Notes under the pieces: generated by a model | What the model was told of the DNA's origin: nothing | Database searches by the model: none | Seen by the model: the letters and a program-made list of their open reading frames with translations, nothing else | In this document: one piece after another, positions 36,104-49,932 of the stretch | Numbering within the stretch: the first letter of the stretch is position 1 | How the letters are laid out: every line of letters begins with the position of its first letter | Position numbers and translations under genes: made by a program | Source of the DNA: Austropuccinia psidii | Taxonomy: Eukaryota > Basidiomycota > Pucciniomycetes > Pucciniales > Sphaerophragmiaceae | Reading direction: 5' to 3' | DNA length: 64,000 nt | Assembly (NCBI GenBank): GCA_023105745.1 | Contig: JALGQZ010000002.1 | Location: forward strand, 44,010,997 to 44,074,996

Positions 36104-39100
36104 TAATTGTTGGGAAACAAATCTTACTTGCGACACACATACTGTAATTTAATACTAAACATATTGTTTGCTAAAATTTGGCCAGATGAAATTTTAAATT
36201 GAACTCTCATCACTTGATGCTGCTAACGATGTGACTCTCTGAACTGCATGGAAGAGGTTTTAGATTTGTTTTTTGGTATCCTTGCATAGATTTCAGCCGA
36301 ATTAAACGGTTGAATTTCCAAACAGTAGTACATGTAAAATAACATCATTCAAAAATCTTCAAAAGGAACCAGGCCATGGACAAAGTTTCCAGGACCAATG
36401 CATAAATATCAATCAACAAAGTAATCGTAAGTTTTGTACAAGTTTATAAAAGGCTTGCGCATATGCTTTGTTTAGGTTGAACTAGAATAAAATAATATAA
36501 GAGTTTTGAAGATGAAAAGATTCTTTTGAAACTAAGAGCTACACTAAGAGCTATGTGTAACCAGATAATGCCTAAACCAAAGAAATTTGACTGCTGATTT
36601 ATCTTGAGGGAAACCACGGAATAGGGAATTTTTTTTGATTCTACAAATAAAAGAAAGAAACAGATGAACTTTCCTCGACTACTTCCTGATCAAGCTGAAA
36701 AAAATACCCATCCCCACTTCACCGCTCTTCCTCTTCTTTGAGACAAGAATTGCGTGACTAGCATCAGCAAAGCTCAATGCTTCTAAAAGTCAACAAGCTA
36801 ATTAATTTGCTCAACAAAGTATGCTCCTCAAATAATCATTTCCATAGTTTATCCCAAGCAGAATCCACACATGACTCCTAAAACAGCTTGAGGCAAAACT
36901 CCAAGGCCAAAGTCCGACCACAGAAAATTAGACTTAATCCTAGGATTTATATATCATTTGGTAAATAAACACTTAATACAACTGACTCAAGTCCTAGGAG
37001 AAACTGTAAACATGTGCGACATAATTGCATTAAGAAATAACAATAAAAACAACAAATTAAAACTATCAGGGAATAACCTGGTTTCAAATATATAACTGTC
37101 ATTCACACGGTAAATGTTAAATGAATTCAAAACAAGTGCCCTTATAATTTGCACCCCTGGGGAAACAACTTTGAACTCTCTCTGTGGTAACAGTATAAAA
37201 GATCAAATCAATGAGCCAATGAAGCATTAAACTTTGAGCTGAAGCTTTTTGACTATTTTCAAAAAGGACTTTTGGCTATGCAAATTGAATATTAACCTCA
37301 AAGCCTTTCTAATGAATTCTGTAGTATGGATCAATGGTATAACTCAAAAGTTGAACCCTCAATATCCCTTCTAAACACTCTAACCTGAAATCAAAAATTA
37401 TATAAATACCACCTTAATCTAATCAGATAGACAGCCAAAACAGCCAATCTGGATAAGAAAAAGGAAGATGACTTATATTTTATTCACTCATCAACTACAT
37501 AAGGTGACATGGGGATATACTGGTAATAATTTTTTCTTGGGGAACAGTTCTGGAGATAACACAAGACATCTCCTTCAAGTACAAGTCTTTTAAGCTTAGA
37601 TCAAGATTTTGCAATGGTAATACTGAATAGTTTTAATGGAATTTCATAGATGGCGCCATATTAGTTACTTGAGTGAATAATTCTGGAAAGATATAAAGAA
37701 GTATATTTGAATCAATACTGAAAAATAATTAAAGAGGGACCATATTTTCAATATTTAATATTAGGGAGATTATACATTAGTAAGTGTGAAATTTCTATCA
37801 ATCACTTTGGAATATTTCAAGTGTGTTTCATGTACAGTATATCCAGAATTCCCCAAAAGAGCCTGTATACTGATTAATAATAATGGTATAAGAAGCTGAT
37901 ATTTTTCCTGAATCATTTTATCAAGATATTCTACCAATCGGGTGTTCACCTGTAGCTTATGGAAGAGTATATCTTGTAATACAAATGTAACTTAGCATCA
38001 CTTATGGGGTAAATTAATGAGCTCTCTCACTATAGCATAATTAATGAAAAATAACAACATTCAATGAGAAATCACTCTGAGCTAAATAAAAATCTTTTCA
38101 TACACATTAATTGAGATTCTAAGTTCTGCGCTATATATATACTCCAAGAATGATGCCTTGATTAAGTATTTTGGTACCAAGATATTGATCACTATATTAT
38201 TTTTGTAAATTGTATTTATCCTTCTAATGGGAAGAATTCCTTGTTCTTGAATTAATTAAATAAATCATTCAAATATGAATCAAAAGCTTCAAAATAAGAG
38301 AATCTTATGATAAATTTATAGAAAGGTAATCAATACATTGGATAGCTTTACCCAAGCAAAAAATAAACTTTTTTGAATTAATATAAAGAAACAAATATAT
38401 TCAATATTTTTGGATGATTAGGTATAGAAAGTCTCCTCAGAAAATATCTTATTATTATGGAAAAATCTTCATTCAGGAAATTATTTGAGATTCAATAATA
38501 TATTTAATATTCAATTTGTGAATGAATTAATATAGAAAATCCTGAATCCAGAAATTCCACAAACTTATCAGATCTGTCATATTATATTTTCAATAGGGTT
38601 CTTCAGAATTAAGGAATATCACATTGAAATGATTTAGGATTTGATTCTCAAACCCTGAAGCCAAAAACTCATCTTCTTGCATCATAAATGGTTTCCTAGC
38701 TCAGTCCCATGGTCAAGGGTTGTGCTCACCTATTTCCTAGAAATTGGTTTTTTAATTTCAAATTTAGTCCTAAACCAATGTTTCTTTCACCCAAAATATT
38801 CAATTCAGAAATTTGATCTAAATATTTTTAATTAAACCCTTAAATCACATAAAGAATTATCTTGATGTAAATATTTTCAATTGAAAAATCATTTTCAGAA
38901 CTCAAAATCGATATAATAGAATAAATCTTTTTTTTGACTCTAATTCAACCAATTTTCAATCAAAAAAATTCCAGTTCTCCCCATCCGTAAAAAACTTAAT
39001 CCTTACTAGACCTCAAAGGATTTATCAATTTGGTTTTTATAAAAGGGAGCTTTAATTGATGTTTTTGTGGAAGTAGCTTCAAATATATAAGAAGGTCCTA

Positions 39101-41906
39101 AATCGAGAAAAAACAATGGATTTCACCTTCTGGCTTTCAAGTTTAATAATTGAACCCAAAATATATCACATCTTAGAATTATAATTATTCATGATCAATG
39201 GAATATGTAAAAGGAGGAATAGTAAATAGGAGATATTACACAAGCCTGCATGGCACAGGGATAATTGAAGAATATTTCAAAGAGGTCCTCATAACATGGT
39301 GGAGAAGCTGATAAATACTTGTTTTTTTTTGAAAGGGATTGTCTCTTTTATAATAAGCCGAATTTCACTTCACTGAAAACTTCCAATTTAAAGGAGGTTG
39401 AGTGGAATAATGATAATGAAGGTAGACTACTTACTAAAGAGATTTTTGATAATTTTGAAGTAATATAAATGCACTCTTTATGTATCTTCTTTGAGAATAA
39501 AAACCAAGTTACATGAAAGCTTTAAGCTAGTATTGAAGAATGGTTTTGGGGATTCTAGAAGAATTAGTGCTAGTAATTGATTCTCAATTGTTTTAAATTA
39601 AAATCTTTATTGGATTATTTCCAATTTCTTAAGGAAAACTGAATAATCTTGACCTCAAACAGAAATTGTGCTTTGAGTTTCAAATTTGATAATAGAAGAG
39701 AGTAAAAACAAAGATCATCTTATAGGATTTGACTATTGTATTCAAAATTAATTGAGGATTATCAAAAGTGTAAGTACTTGATTATGATCAAATGAGCCTC
39801 CTTTTCCCTGATGAAGAATTTTTATCTCAGTATAAAAATGACCAAGCTATCTCAGATTAAGATAAACAGAAACTTATTGTAAAAGAGCAAAATACATATA
39901 TATTCAAAAATTGACAATAAAGAGATTTCAAAGGATTGGAAATGGGGCCTAAAAAATGGGGGAAAAATAAGAAATAAAGTAAAGTTTGAGACACCAGATT
40001 AAAATATCAACATCATTTGGACAATGGAGGAATTCTTCAACAAAACAATTTAAATCATGGAAGTGGAAAAAATAGGTAATTGTTAATCAGAAGAAATAGG
40101 AAATGCAGCTGAGAATTTCAGAATTAAATTCCTCACACCCTGTTGCAGATTTGAAGTCGTTCATAGCTTTAAGAAAAAAATATATATTAAATATGGGTTG
40201 AATTTTCAATGAAATTTATTTATATTGATGATGAGATTACTTCATTATTTTGATTTCAAGATAGGACTATTTTCAAATGGAAAAATATTGGTGTCGTAAG
40301 CTTATTTTTGGATGGATAAAATTTATCTACTGTCTTACCCTTTTCAAAGAAAAAATATTGAATTTCATAAGATTTCTCTCTTTGGGGAATGTTTCATGGC
40401 GTATCTTATCCAGAATTTTAATGGAATAGTAAATTAATTCTATGGATAATGAGGTAAATACAATGACTCAGTCTTGAAGCCCTAACATTCTAATTTTGGC
40501 AGCATTTTTTTGAAAACATTGATATTGGAGTTTTGGTTATAATTTCTTTCTCAAATTTGTAAATGAGTTTCAACCCCTTTTTCACCAAAAAAGGAAAATT
40601 GAATTACTTTTCCAATAAAAACAAGAAATTTAATTTATAGAATACCATCATCATCCCTCATTTTGAGACAAAATGGATTTCCATTCAATGATATTACTTT
40701 CTAGAAAATTCAAAACTAAAATACTCTCCAAATTAAGAACAAGACCAATATACATCTTTATACGACCAACATCCACCATGAGAAAATTTTCTTCACCTGA
40801 AAGCAAGTGTTCCATTTCGAAAATAGCTTGTACCCAGCTAAGTCTGAGCTTGGGCCTGTACTTTCAACTAATCTGGAACTGGATTTGGTATATTTGATGA
40901 TATTTTAAGCCATTTCAAGCCACTGGAATATTACATAAGCTTTAAGATATTTTCTTCTTTTTTATTGCATTAAGTCAGATATATTTGCCTTCATTCTCAT
41001 TCTGCCTAAAATTTGAGCTATAAAAAAAGAGTATTCTATATCTTTTAGTGATACTCTTCAACATTAAGACTAAATCAAGGCTTCAGGCTTTTAGCTATGT
41101 TTTCACTCAAAAAGATGATTTATTTTTTTAATCCCTCCATACAAAAAAAGAGCTTTAATATCATGAAATATTATTATTATGTTCTACTGATAAATCATTG
41201 AAAAAATGATCCCGCAGAATTCTTAAATTCAAGGAAGTTCTTATCGAAGGAAAACCATTTTGGATGATCCTCTCAACTGGATTCATATATATTCTCAGTT
41301 TTCCTTATTATATTACTTTAGATGGCTTATATTGAGAAAAATAAACAAAACATACACAATTTTGCTTTTTTGAACTGCTCATTTAAAAGATACTTAAGAA
41401 AAGAGCTTTATCATACTAATTATTGAATTATTTTTCTTCCAAATTGAAGCTCTTTTAATTATTTCCAATTCTCCCAGCTTTATTTATCAGTGGTATCAAT
41501 GTTATTATTTTTATCATACTATATTTTTTGTAATTCTAGATTTTAGATTTTTTATATATATTTTTGTTTTCTTTGAGTTTTTTTTTTGTAAATTTTCAAA
41601 ACAAATTTGGGAATTTTAATTTGGTTTCATATGTTTTTATAAGCTTACAATATAGGTACTGGAAATGGTTGCAAGGTAAATTTGTCAACAATTGTTGACA
41701 AATTTACATTAGCAGGATCTACATAGGTCCTTCTACTGTAATTTTGACAAGGAAGATAATCAATAAAGTTGAATTGAATTAAATTTGAAAAGCCACTAAG
41801 AAAGTTATCCTTCTAATTGAACTGGGTAAAAATCAAGTTAATGATAACAATCACAATAATCAGGGAAAAAGCAGAAGTATACTTGTATTTTTCTTCTATA
41901 AAGTAG
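36104..41906. other. AT-rich intergenic DNA, no supported gene
   Basis: No plus- or minus-strand frame is convincing. A minus-strand frame at 36690-36790 reads like a short protein end (ALSFADASHAILVSKKRKSG, then a stop after another ten or so residues) following a possible acceptor CTTTTAG, but no upstream exon joins it cleanly. From about 37 to 41.5 kb the sequence is AT-rich with no recognised transposon domains. The segment 40780-40825 resembles 25771-25815. The open frame 40673-40897 shows no domain. Confidence 0.4.
41676..41707. repeat. Perfect 32-bp palindrome
   Basis: GTAAATTTGTCAACAA at 41676-41691 is followed at once by its exact reverse complement to 41707, with no loop. It lies just left of a decayed hairpin (41710-41736) related to the one at 30630 and about 200 bp before a family-1 LTR. 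It may be the end structure of an unidentified repeat or a dyad binding site. Confidence 0.85.
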
Positions 41907-43774
41907 TGTGGAACTCCTTTTAGTGTGGGATTGGATAAGGCAGTCCTTGAGGGGGAAATCACAGGTAAACAGTTTTGAATTGCTGAATTAATCCTGTAAC
42001 CAAGGGTGCTAATGGTGTTTTAGCTGCCCCTCTGAATATACTAAACAATCTCCCTACAGAGCTCACAAATCAATATTTAAGATTGTGGCTTTACAGCTAG
42101 AGAAGACTTTTCAGCAGTCTCTATCAGACCTATTCAATAATCAGACTAATGATAAAATAATAATAATTTTAAATAAATAAATTTGTAGGTGATTTCAAGA
42201 TGATAAGATAATAATTGAGTAGATAAATAATAGATATAATAGTACTGAGTGGTGATTTTAAGTTGTTTTCTTTGTTGAAGGTATTTTGTTTAATGGATAA
42301 TAGCTCAATATGAGAAAATTTTAGTAATAGTGATAATATAATAATATTGTTGATATTTTAAATAAGTGTAATTGATAAATAGTTTTGATAATATGTTAAA
42401 TATATATTTTGTGATAATAATAATAGTGATATGGATTTTTTTCTAGTGAGAAGAGTTTAATATAAATATTTTGTTGAGTATGAGTATTTCACTAATAGAT
42501 GAATTTATAATATAGGCAGACCTACTGTTAACTACAGCTATATATAAATCACTTTTAATGTAATGTAATAATAATAATAATAATATCTAGATTAACCTAC
42601 TAGTAAGGTATGAATAATTATTCTCCTTCTTGGTATATAGTTATTTGCATGAGGAAAGAGGAGAAAAAATGAGAGAGAGGGGCCTCTTTTTATGTTGTGA
42701 GAAGTACCCATGGGCTCTCCATGTAAAGTGTTATTCTTGCCCTTGAGATAATTTTGCTGGTGTAGATTTTTTGTAACAAAAGTCAGATGACCTATCTGCT
42801 ACACTGTATTAGTAATCTTGCACAGCTTTGAGAGATTAATGCTAGTGTGTAAAATTGAGAATGGTGTCATATGACTGAGATATTTCACCATTTGTTTGGC
42901 CAAAATTAAGATTGAGATGTTTTTTGCTTGGTGGGGATTTTTGATAAAAGTATCAGATGACTTCTCATTTGCACTGCTTTAGTCAGCTTGCATAGCCTTG
43001 AGGAATTAATGCTGGTGAGTTAAGGATGAAGGTGGTGTAATGTGAATAAGTCCCTGTATAATTTGTTTGTAAGATTTATCTAGTTCCAGGTGATCATGCT
43101 GTGTAAAGTGGGGATATCTTGGGTTTTAACTCTTGATTACTGTAATGGCTGTGTGGTTTACAGTTTAGTGTATTCCCCTTGCATGCAGCTGGTTGAAATT
43201 GAATTGAGTTGTATTTGATGATCCTGAGGCTGTGTACTGTACAGATCTTATGCATGTGGACTGCATAAGTCTTATTTGGGCTCCTGTATTGTTGTGTAAT
43301 TATTTAAGTTTTTAGTGGATTTTCATGTATTGAGTTGAATTGGATACTGCCATATGATCCTTGTGTCACATGCACTGTATTTGGTTACTGTAATTCTTGG
43401 TAATATAATCTTCTTGATGGCTTTAGAGTGGATATAATGTTACAATGTTACTTTTCCTATGTAATTTTGAGTTTCTGTATGTATTAAGCCTATTATAGAT
43501 TCTGTAAGGTTTATATGTAGGTTTTCTTGTATAATTCCATAAGATTGGATTCCCCTATTATTTATTTGATTGTAGAAATATGCTGATTATTTCAATTCTG
43601 AATGCCAAATCTTCCATTCCTCCCTACTATTGATGTTATTCCTGAGTGTGTGTGATCTTTAATCATGTCCTTTGAGTGGTGATTTCCTGAATTAGTCATT
43701 TTGATCTTGATTTTCCAACTGTTGATTTCCAAAAAAAAACTCTTGAAACTGGTAAAAAGGTATGGAATACCACA
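41907..43774 (-). mobile_element. Solo family-1 LTR, minus strand, GTAG duplication
   Basis: On the plus strand it begins TGTGGAACTCC at 41907 and ends GGTATGGAATACCACA at 43774 (1868 bp), mirroring the 9158-11098 LTR. The flanks are GTAG on both sides (41903-41906 and 43775-43778), a 4-bp target duplication. A TAA microsatellite lies at about 42566-42590. A stretch near 42690 (GGGGCCTCTTTTTATG) corresponds to the mirrored TATA region of the other copies. No internal genes remain. Confidence 0.85.
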
Positions 43775-45539
43775 GTAGAAGAATAATAAAAATTTCTACT
43801 GTATTCCAGAAAAAAATCAAGATTAAACAAAAATAATAACTTGTAAAAAATAATTCTTTCACAGAAATATGTGAATAAATGATAAATTCAATGAAGAGAA
43901 TATGAATCCCCTCAGTTTAGCATCTTTTGGATTAATATCACATCATTTTTTTCAAATTCCATTTTAATATTTTTTTGAGTATGCTGAGTACAAAAAGACT
44001 CTTTTATTAATGAATATTTTTCATTCCTTGGAGAATTTTAACACACCTTCCCTCAAGAATCAATCTCAAAACTATTTAAGATTGAAATTTATTCTTCAAT
44101 TAAAGAGGTGAAGGTAAAATCATTCAGGTTCTAGAATATTTTTCACAAACCTTACATCAGTTTAGAAAAGCTAAAAAATTTGAAAAAAGGATATTGATAA
44201 AAAATGAATTACTCTTTAAATAAAATACAAAAACTTTTAAAGAAGTATCCTCCCAAAATAGAACTCTCTATCATTAACGTTAGCACCCAGATATCCCTAC
44301 AAATACCAAAAAATAAATTGTATAAGGAGCTTCAAGGTTAATGTCAGAACTTTTCAAAAGAAATAGTCATAAATATGATTCTGAGCTTACTAACAGCTTG
44401 GTTATATATTTTGGGTGATTTTTAATAGTTGAAGTCAAGGATTTGGAAAGGAATGTGGATTGTTTTTGGAAAATAGCTAGAGCTTTCTGTGAAGTGATGT
44501 GTGCATTACTTCAATCTTACCTCTAGTTCATATATATATATTTTCTTGGAAGAAAATGGCTCAAATCCTACTTCAAGTCCTTTCTTTGAATCATTCATCA
44601 AGAAAAATACTGGAAATAGTTTCCAACATTATATTTTGAAAGTATATGAATTAGCATCAAACATTTATTTCAATTAACAAGATTCATATAAAGAAAATAG
44701 TAACAGTTACATTCTTCTTTTTCTATTATAGATAGCTGAAAGTACTTTTCAGATCAAAAAAATGAAAATAAGTATTATGAATAAATTTTACGAAGAAAAG
44801 AGAATCAAAGTACATTCTTGTTTCACCTCTATTTTTGGAGGCAAATTGGGGAATTAATTATTTCAGAATAAGTTAGATAAAGCATATTAGCTATCAAAGA
44901 ACTAATGGTTTGTTAGTTTTATTGAATCTATAGCCAATATTCACATTTCTTGAATCATTTTATCTATATATATGACCTCCCAACTATTTTCAGAAAGATT
45001 TATGAGGATGAAATCATTTTAATACTTTTATAACTACTTTTATCTAATAATTGTGTGATATTTTTAAATTAAAATCATTGATTTTTCAATTGAATTCCCA
45101 AATTCATCATTAAGTGATGAATGTTTTTAGTTTAATCACAAAGTGGAATTTTAATTCATCCAGATATTTAAATAAACATTTCACTCAAAAAATGAAGAAT
45201 TATTATGGAGTGTAAAACAAGCTTATTGCAGAGAAAATGATGTAGCCAAGGGGTTTAATGATTAAGATTTATCTTATAAGATAGCTTTGAAAAATGATGT
45301 TGAGAATATTGAGAAATACATATTGGTTTTCCTCAAATTTCACATCCATAGCTGAGCTGGCTTTACACTTAATTTCTCAGCCTGAGATACAAGAGATCAA
45401 TAATACTTTCTCATTAGCTTCATTCCAATTATTTCCTCACATGGGATCTCAAAAAGAAAAGATGATTAATTAAAAGCTATTTTGGCTCATCTTATGCTTA
45501 AATAACCTTTTACAGAAATATGAAGAACTAATCTGGTAG
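43775..45539. other. AT-rich intergenic DNA
   Basis: I see no coding region, RNA gene or recognised repeat between the two solo LTRs. Base composition is typical of the surrounding non-coding DNA. Confidence 0.45.
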
Positions 45540-48111
45540 TGTGGGAACTACTATGCATGTATGATAAAATGAGGCAGTACCTGGAAGGGCAAATTATGAG
45601 TAAGCCGTTTTGAATTTCTGTTTGGTACTTGTAACCCTTTCTCTGCTTGTGTGTTTGAATAATCTATACTGACCTTCCTAACATGCTAAGATATCTTGAG
45701 TGAGTTCACCAATCAGTTTTATTATTGATATTGACTTGATCAGAAAATATTGTACTCAACAATCTCCAATCAGACTTTTCTCTACTTAAAAAAATGGTTA
45801 TCCAAAACCTGAGAAAATGAATTCCTTTTAGAGATTTCAGCAGGCTGAGTGGATTCCACCAAATAAATGTACAAAAAGATTTAGAAATAGTATAACAAAG
45901 AAATAAAAATGATAAAAGACAAAACTATTTATAATACAAAAACTAAAACATTTCTTCTTCTCTTGATGAATTTTCTGTAAATATAACAAATAAGAAAAAA
46001 TGGTATTTAATTCAATATAATAGCATAATTAAATGGATAGAAATATATTTAATACACTCTTGTGGTCTCATTCAGAGGATATTACTTTAATGATTGTTGA
46101 AAATAAGGTTTAATATAAGTAATTCAATATCAAGTGTAGTTGTTGGCTGTAAATAAAAAATTGTATGATTTATTCTGGGTTGTTGATAATACTAATACAT
46201 TTGTGCTCCAAATTGAATAATGAATTTAACTAAGTACTAAATTATTTAATTTGATTTTGTTCCTTTCCTTTCCCTTGATTATTATTCATTAGGTGTCAGC
46301 TAATAAATACAGATCCACTTTTCTTTTGGAAGTAGGAAAATTACTCCAATTGTGCAGGTTTTCTTTTAAAACATGCAAAATTACTCTCATTTGATGTTTT
46401 CATTTTGAAAATCTGTAAAAATTACTCTTAAGGCTTAAAAACCAAACTCCAGAGACACCTTTTGCATTAGCTTCAAGCTTTAAGATCCTAATTAATTGAA
46501 TAAATTACTATTCTACCCACTAGTGAGGGATGAATTAAAGTCTTTTCACACTTGTGGTTCTCTTGATCACTTTCAACAATATATCTCAGCTACTGGGCTT
46601 AATTTATCAACACCAATTTTCTAGTATGACCTCCTAGAGGAGGGATCAGAAAAATTAATTTAATTTACAATTTCTAGATGGGGAAAGGGATAAAAGTGAG
46701 AGAGGGCCTCTATTTATATGTGTGGGGCTCTCCATAGGAGTGCAAAAAACAGGGGACTTCGTAATTTTCAGCCTCTGGTGGCTGTAAAAGCAGTGCAAGC
46801 TTTAATTTTGGATTTTCAGGAAAACATTTTGTAACATCACATAAGTCTAGATTTATCACCAATCAGATTGCTTCACTTCACTTTTTGTATTAAAGTGATG
46901 TGTTTCTGACCCATCATATTGATTAATTTTTATCTCACTTTTTCACATGATATGTATGTGACATGGGGCTGCAAAATACAACTAAAACTTAATTTGGGCC
47001 CTGGAGCCCTTTTCTCCATGTATTACTCAATTGATTACTTATCAGTCAGGTCATTTTACTGTATTATAGCTTCTTGGCCCTTGAGGGCTTATTTGTGGGT
47101 TAGGTTTCACATTTTTCTAAAAATACATGTAGAACGTATTACCTGTATTCTTCCTGAAAATTCCTAAATCTTCCTAAAACTATTCAAAACTTCCACAAAT
47201 TTCATCTTCCTAAAACCCACAATTTTGAGTGTCCTTGGTGTGGATTGGAACCATTACGTGCCTAATTCCAGTCTCCAAAGAAAGAGTTCTTCTTTACCAA
47301 CTCTGCCAGTTGGCCTTTTCTGAGACTATCAAAATGGTGGCCGCAGTCACATGTCCCACTCCTTTTCACTTCCCCAAAATATTTTTCAAACCTACTGAAA
47401 TTTCAGAAATTCCTTAAAATGGAACAACTATGAAAGAATAATAAATACAATATCCCTCCCAATCTCCAGTCCAAATATTCATTCCTGCAGCTCCAATTCA
47501 AAATTTGGACGTCACATTACCAGAAAAGTTGATTTAATATGGCTGTTCCCATTCAACAATAAATTATTTCAATATTCAAAATAAATCATTTTATTTAAAT
47601 TATTCAAGAGAGCTCAATGATGATTATCCCTTGCTTGGGTGGTGAATAAAAGCGAAAAAACATGAAAGAACAAGTAAGATCCCAAAATTGATACTTAAAA
47701 AGGTGTTTTGATACACAATTTAAGCCTTATATGCCCCCTATGATGCCTAAAGCTCTTCTATTTATTAATTGAAATACTAATTGTGACTCAGATTTTAATA
47801 ATAACCCAATTTATTATATTTAAAAATAATAAAAAATATACATAAAAAGTATGTAAAGAGAAAATTGAAAAAATGTATTTTATTTGGATACTATCCATCA
47901 CAATTATGTGTTGGATAGTGCAGTGGGGTGACACTGGCAGAGAAAGCCTGTTTTATGGTTTCCTTAATAATGATTTAATTTGTGTTCTACCATATTTATT
48001 TACTGCTATCTACCCTTAAAAAATCACTTAATACTCTTTTTACCTTTTTTCATATAAATAATTAACAAAAAATTAAACATTTATTTAGCTGAACTGTCAT
48101 GGTATACCACA
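45540..48111 (-). mobile_element. Solo family-1 LTR, minus strand, GTAG duplication
   Basis: It starts TGTGGGAACTACTATGCATG and ends GGTATACCACA (2572 bp), longer than the other copies. The flanks are GTAG (45536-45539) and GTAG (48112-48115). Sequence from the start to about 47250 follows the copy at 60262 closely (GAGGCAGTACCTGGAAGGG; GAGAGGGCCTCTATTTATA; CAGCCTCTGGTGGCTGT). The inverted TATA box (TATAAATAGAGG on the sense strand) is at about 46709-46718. Small open frames at 46919-47167 and 47229-47417 lie inside the LTR and are not considered genes. Confidence 0.85.
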
Positions 48112-48118
48112 GTAGATT

Positions 48119-49932
48119 TGTGAGCCTGAGAGGTATTTTCATATACCCAAAAGACCACAAAGGATAAATTAAGATATAAATATAAATAAAAGAAATTTAT
48201 TTATATTATAAAAATGAAAATTGAAATATAAATACAAATTTATATTTAAAAATCAAAATTTAACTATAATTTAAAAATAAAATTACAATAAAATTTAAAA
48301 TTATGAAATTATATTTTTACTTGTAAAAATTATGTAAAAATGAATTTTTAATAAAAATTATGAAATTAAAATATTTTTGGTAAAAATTTATATAAAATAT
48401 ATTATAACTTTTTATCCAATAGATAAACATATAGAAATTATTTCACCATTTGATTCCTCATAAAAAATTAGGTGGGGTCACCTCTGAGTGAAATTTTTGT
48501 AACTCAACTCTAAATAAGCTTAAATTAAGGTTTTAGTATTTTCAATACAAAAATTGAAAATCCTCAAAACTTTAATTTAATTCACACCAAATGTGGTGTT
48601 AACCATCAATTTTTGTGTTAGAATTGAGGTGTTGTGTTTAGTTTAGAAGTTATGAGGAATTGAAGTATTTTCAATTGAGTTCAATTGAAATGTCAAGATG
48701 TGCGGGTGTATTACATAAGTGAACTTTGATTTACATATGAGGTATCAATTATTACTGTATTTTAATGTACAATTCAATTCAATTACATATGTAAATTACA
48801 AGTATAATACATGATGAGGAATTAAAGGAAAAAATAAATTGGAAAGATTAAAATTGGGGGGGGGGAAAGGAACTTTAGCTCTAAGGGGGAGCCAGACCCC
48901 TGAAATCCTTGCTGACTGGCGTGGGATGTCAAAATTTATGCAAAAGTTCATCAGTTTTGGCTTGGAATTGAGTCACAGCATCTGTGACTCAATTGATGAT
49001 GAGGTTTTGATACCAACCAGGGTGGTTTTAACTGCTGCCAAGAGGGTAAAACTACCCTTAAGCTGGAACAATGTTATTGAAAACAGTTTTAACTGGCTTC
49101 TACGCCTCTTACACACATTCTGACGTGTTATTAAGGCTCTACACCAAGTATTGCTATAGTAATGGCTGGTAAGGGTCTAAAATGGCTAAAAAATGGCTAA
49201 AAATGGCTTAAACCATCCCTTTTTTGGTCTAAACCAGCGTTCAATGATGCCATAATTGGCTTTTCTGTTGTCATATTGTCTTTCACGACTGAAAAGAGTA
49301 ACTTTTACTTTTGGAGTAGGAAAATTGATGGCTATAAAAGAATGTCTTCTTTGCCCCACTTTTCTCTTCATGTTAGAATCTTTTCCTTTTATAATTAGTT
49401 CAAACATTGTTAAACCAATCAATAAAAGATTACAACCACCTTTCTTAAATCATTTTATACCTTCTAACCACGTGAAAAAATCATTATAATCATTTTTACC
49501 CCTGAACCACCCCAAAAGTGAATTAAAGCATCTTTCATCACTGTAAGCTTTGTCACTTTGTTTCCAAATTCACTCTGGTCACTTTTGGGTGTGTTTTCTC
49601 TTTAATATTCTTCTTAAGGACTTTGTTCTTTAGTTAACTGCTTGCAGTTTTTTTCTCAATTAATTCCAATTGAAATTGCTCTTGAAGAAATTTCTTTTGT
49701 AGCCTTAAATATCTCTTGTAGAGTATTTTTGGATAAATTTTTATTGTTGGTAAAACAATAAATCTTTATGATATTATTGTTTTATACTAATAAATTTATA
49801 AACAATAAAATTGGTGTGTTTTTTCTTAAAAATAATATCTCTTAATATTTTTGATTGATTTTTACCTTATACAAATTTTGAGGACAGGAAAAGTACTTGA
49901 TTTTAATCAAAGTTTCATATCCACACCTTACA
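48119..49932 (+). mobile_element. Solo family-3 LTR with AGATT target duplication
   Basis: It starts TGTGAGCCTGAGAGGTATTT at 48119 and ends TATCCACACCTTACA at 49932 (1814 bp). Perfect 5-bp direct repeats AGATT flank it (48114-48118 and 49933-49937). The ending GAGGACAGGAAAAGTACTTG followed by TTTCATA matches other family-3 ends. It landed three to seven bases from the end of the neighbouring family-1 LTR. The open frames at 48839-49123 and 49256-49489 are internal to the LTR. Confidence 0.9.

Noticed and set aside
38690..38740. Possible tRNA-like segment around GTCCCATGGTCAAGGG
   Set aside because: No B-box GGTTC-A, no cloverleaf pairing and no acceptor stem could be drawn.
48839..49123. 94-codon open frame MERLKLGGGKGT...
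   Set aside because: It lies entirely within the solo family-3 LTR, and no related open frame was noticed in the other family-3 LTRs.
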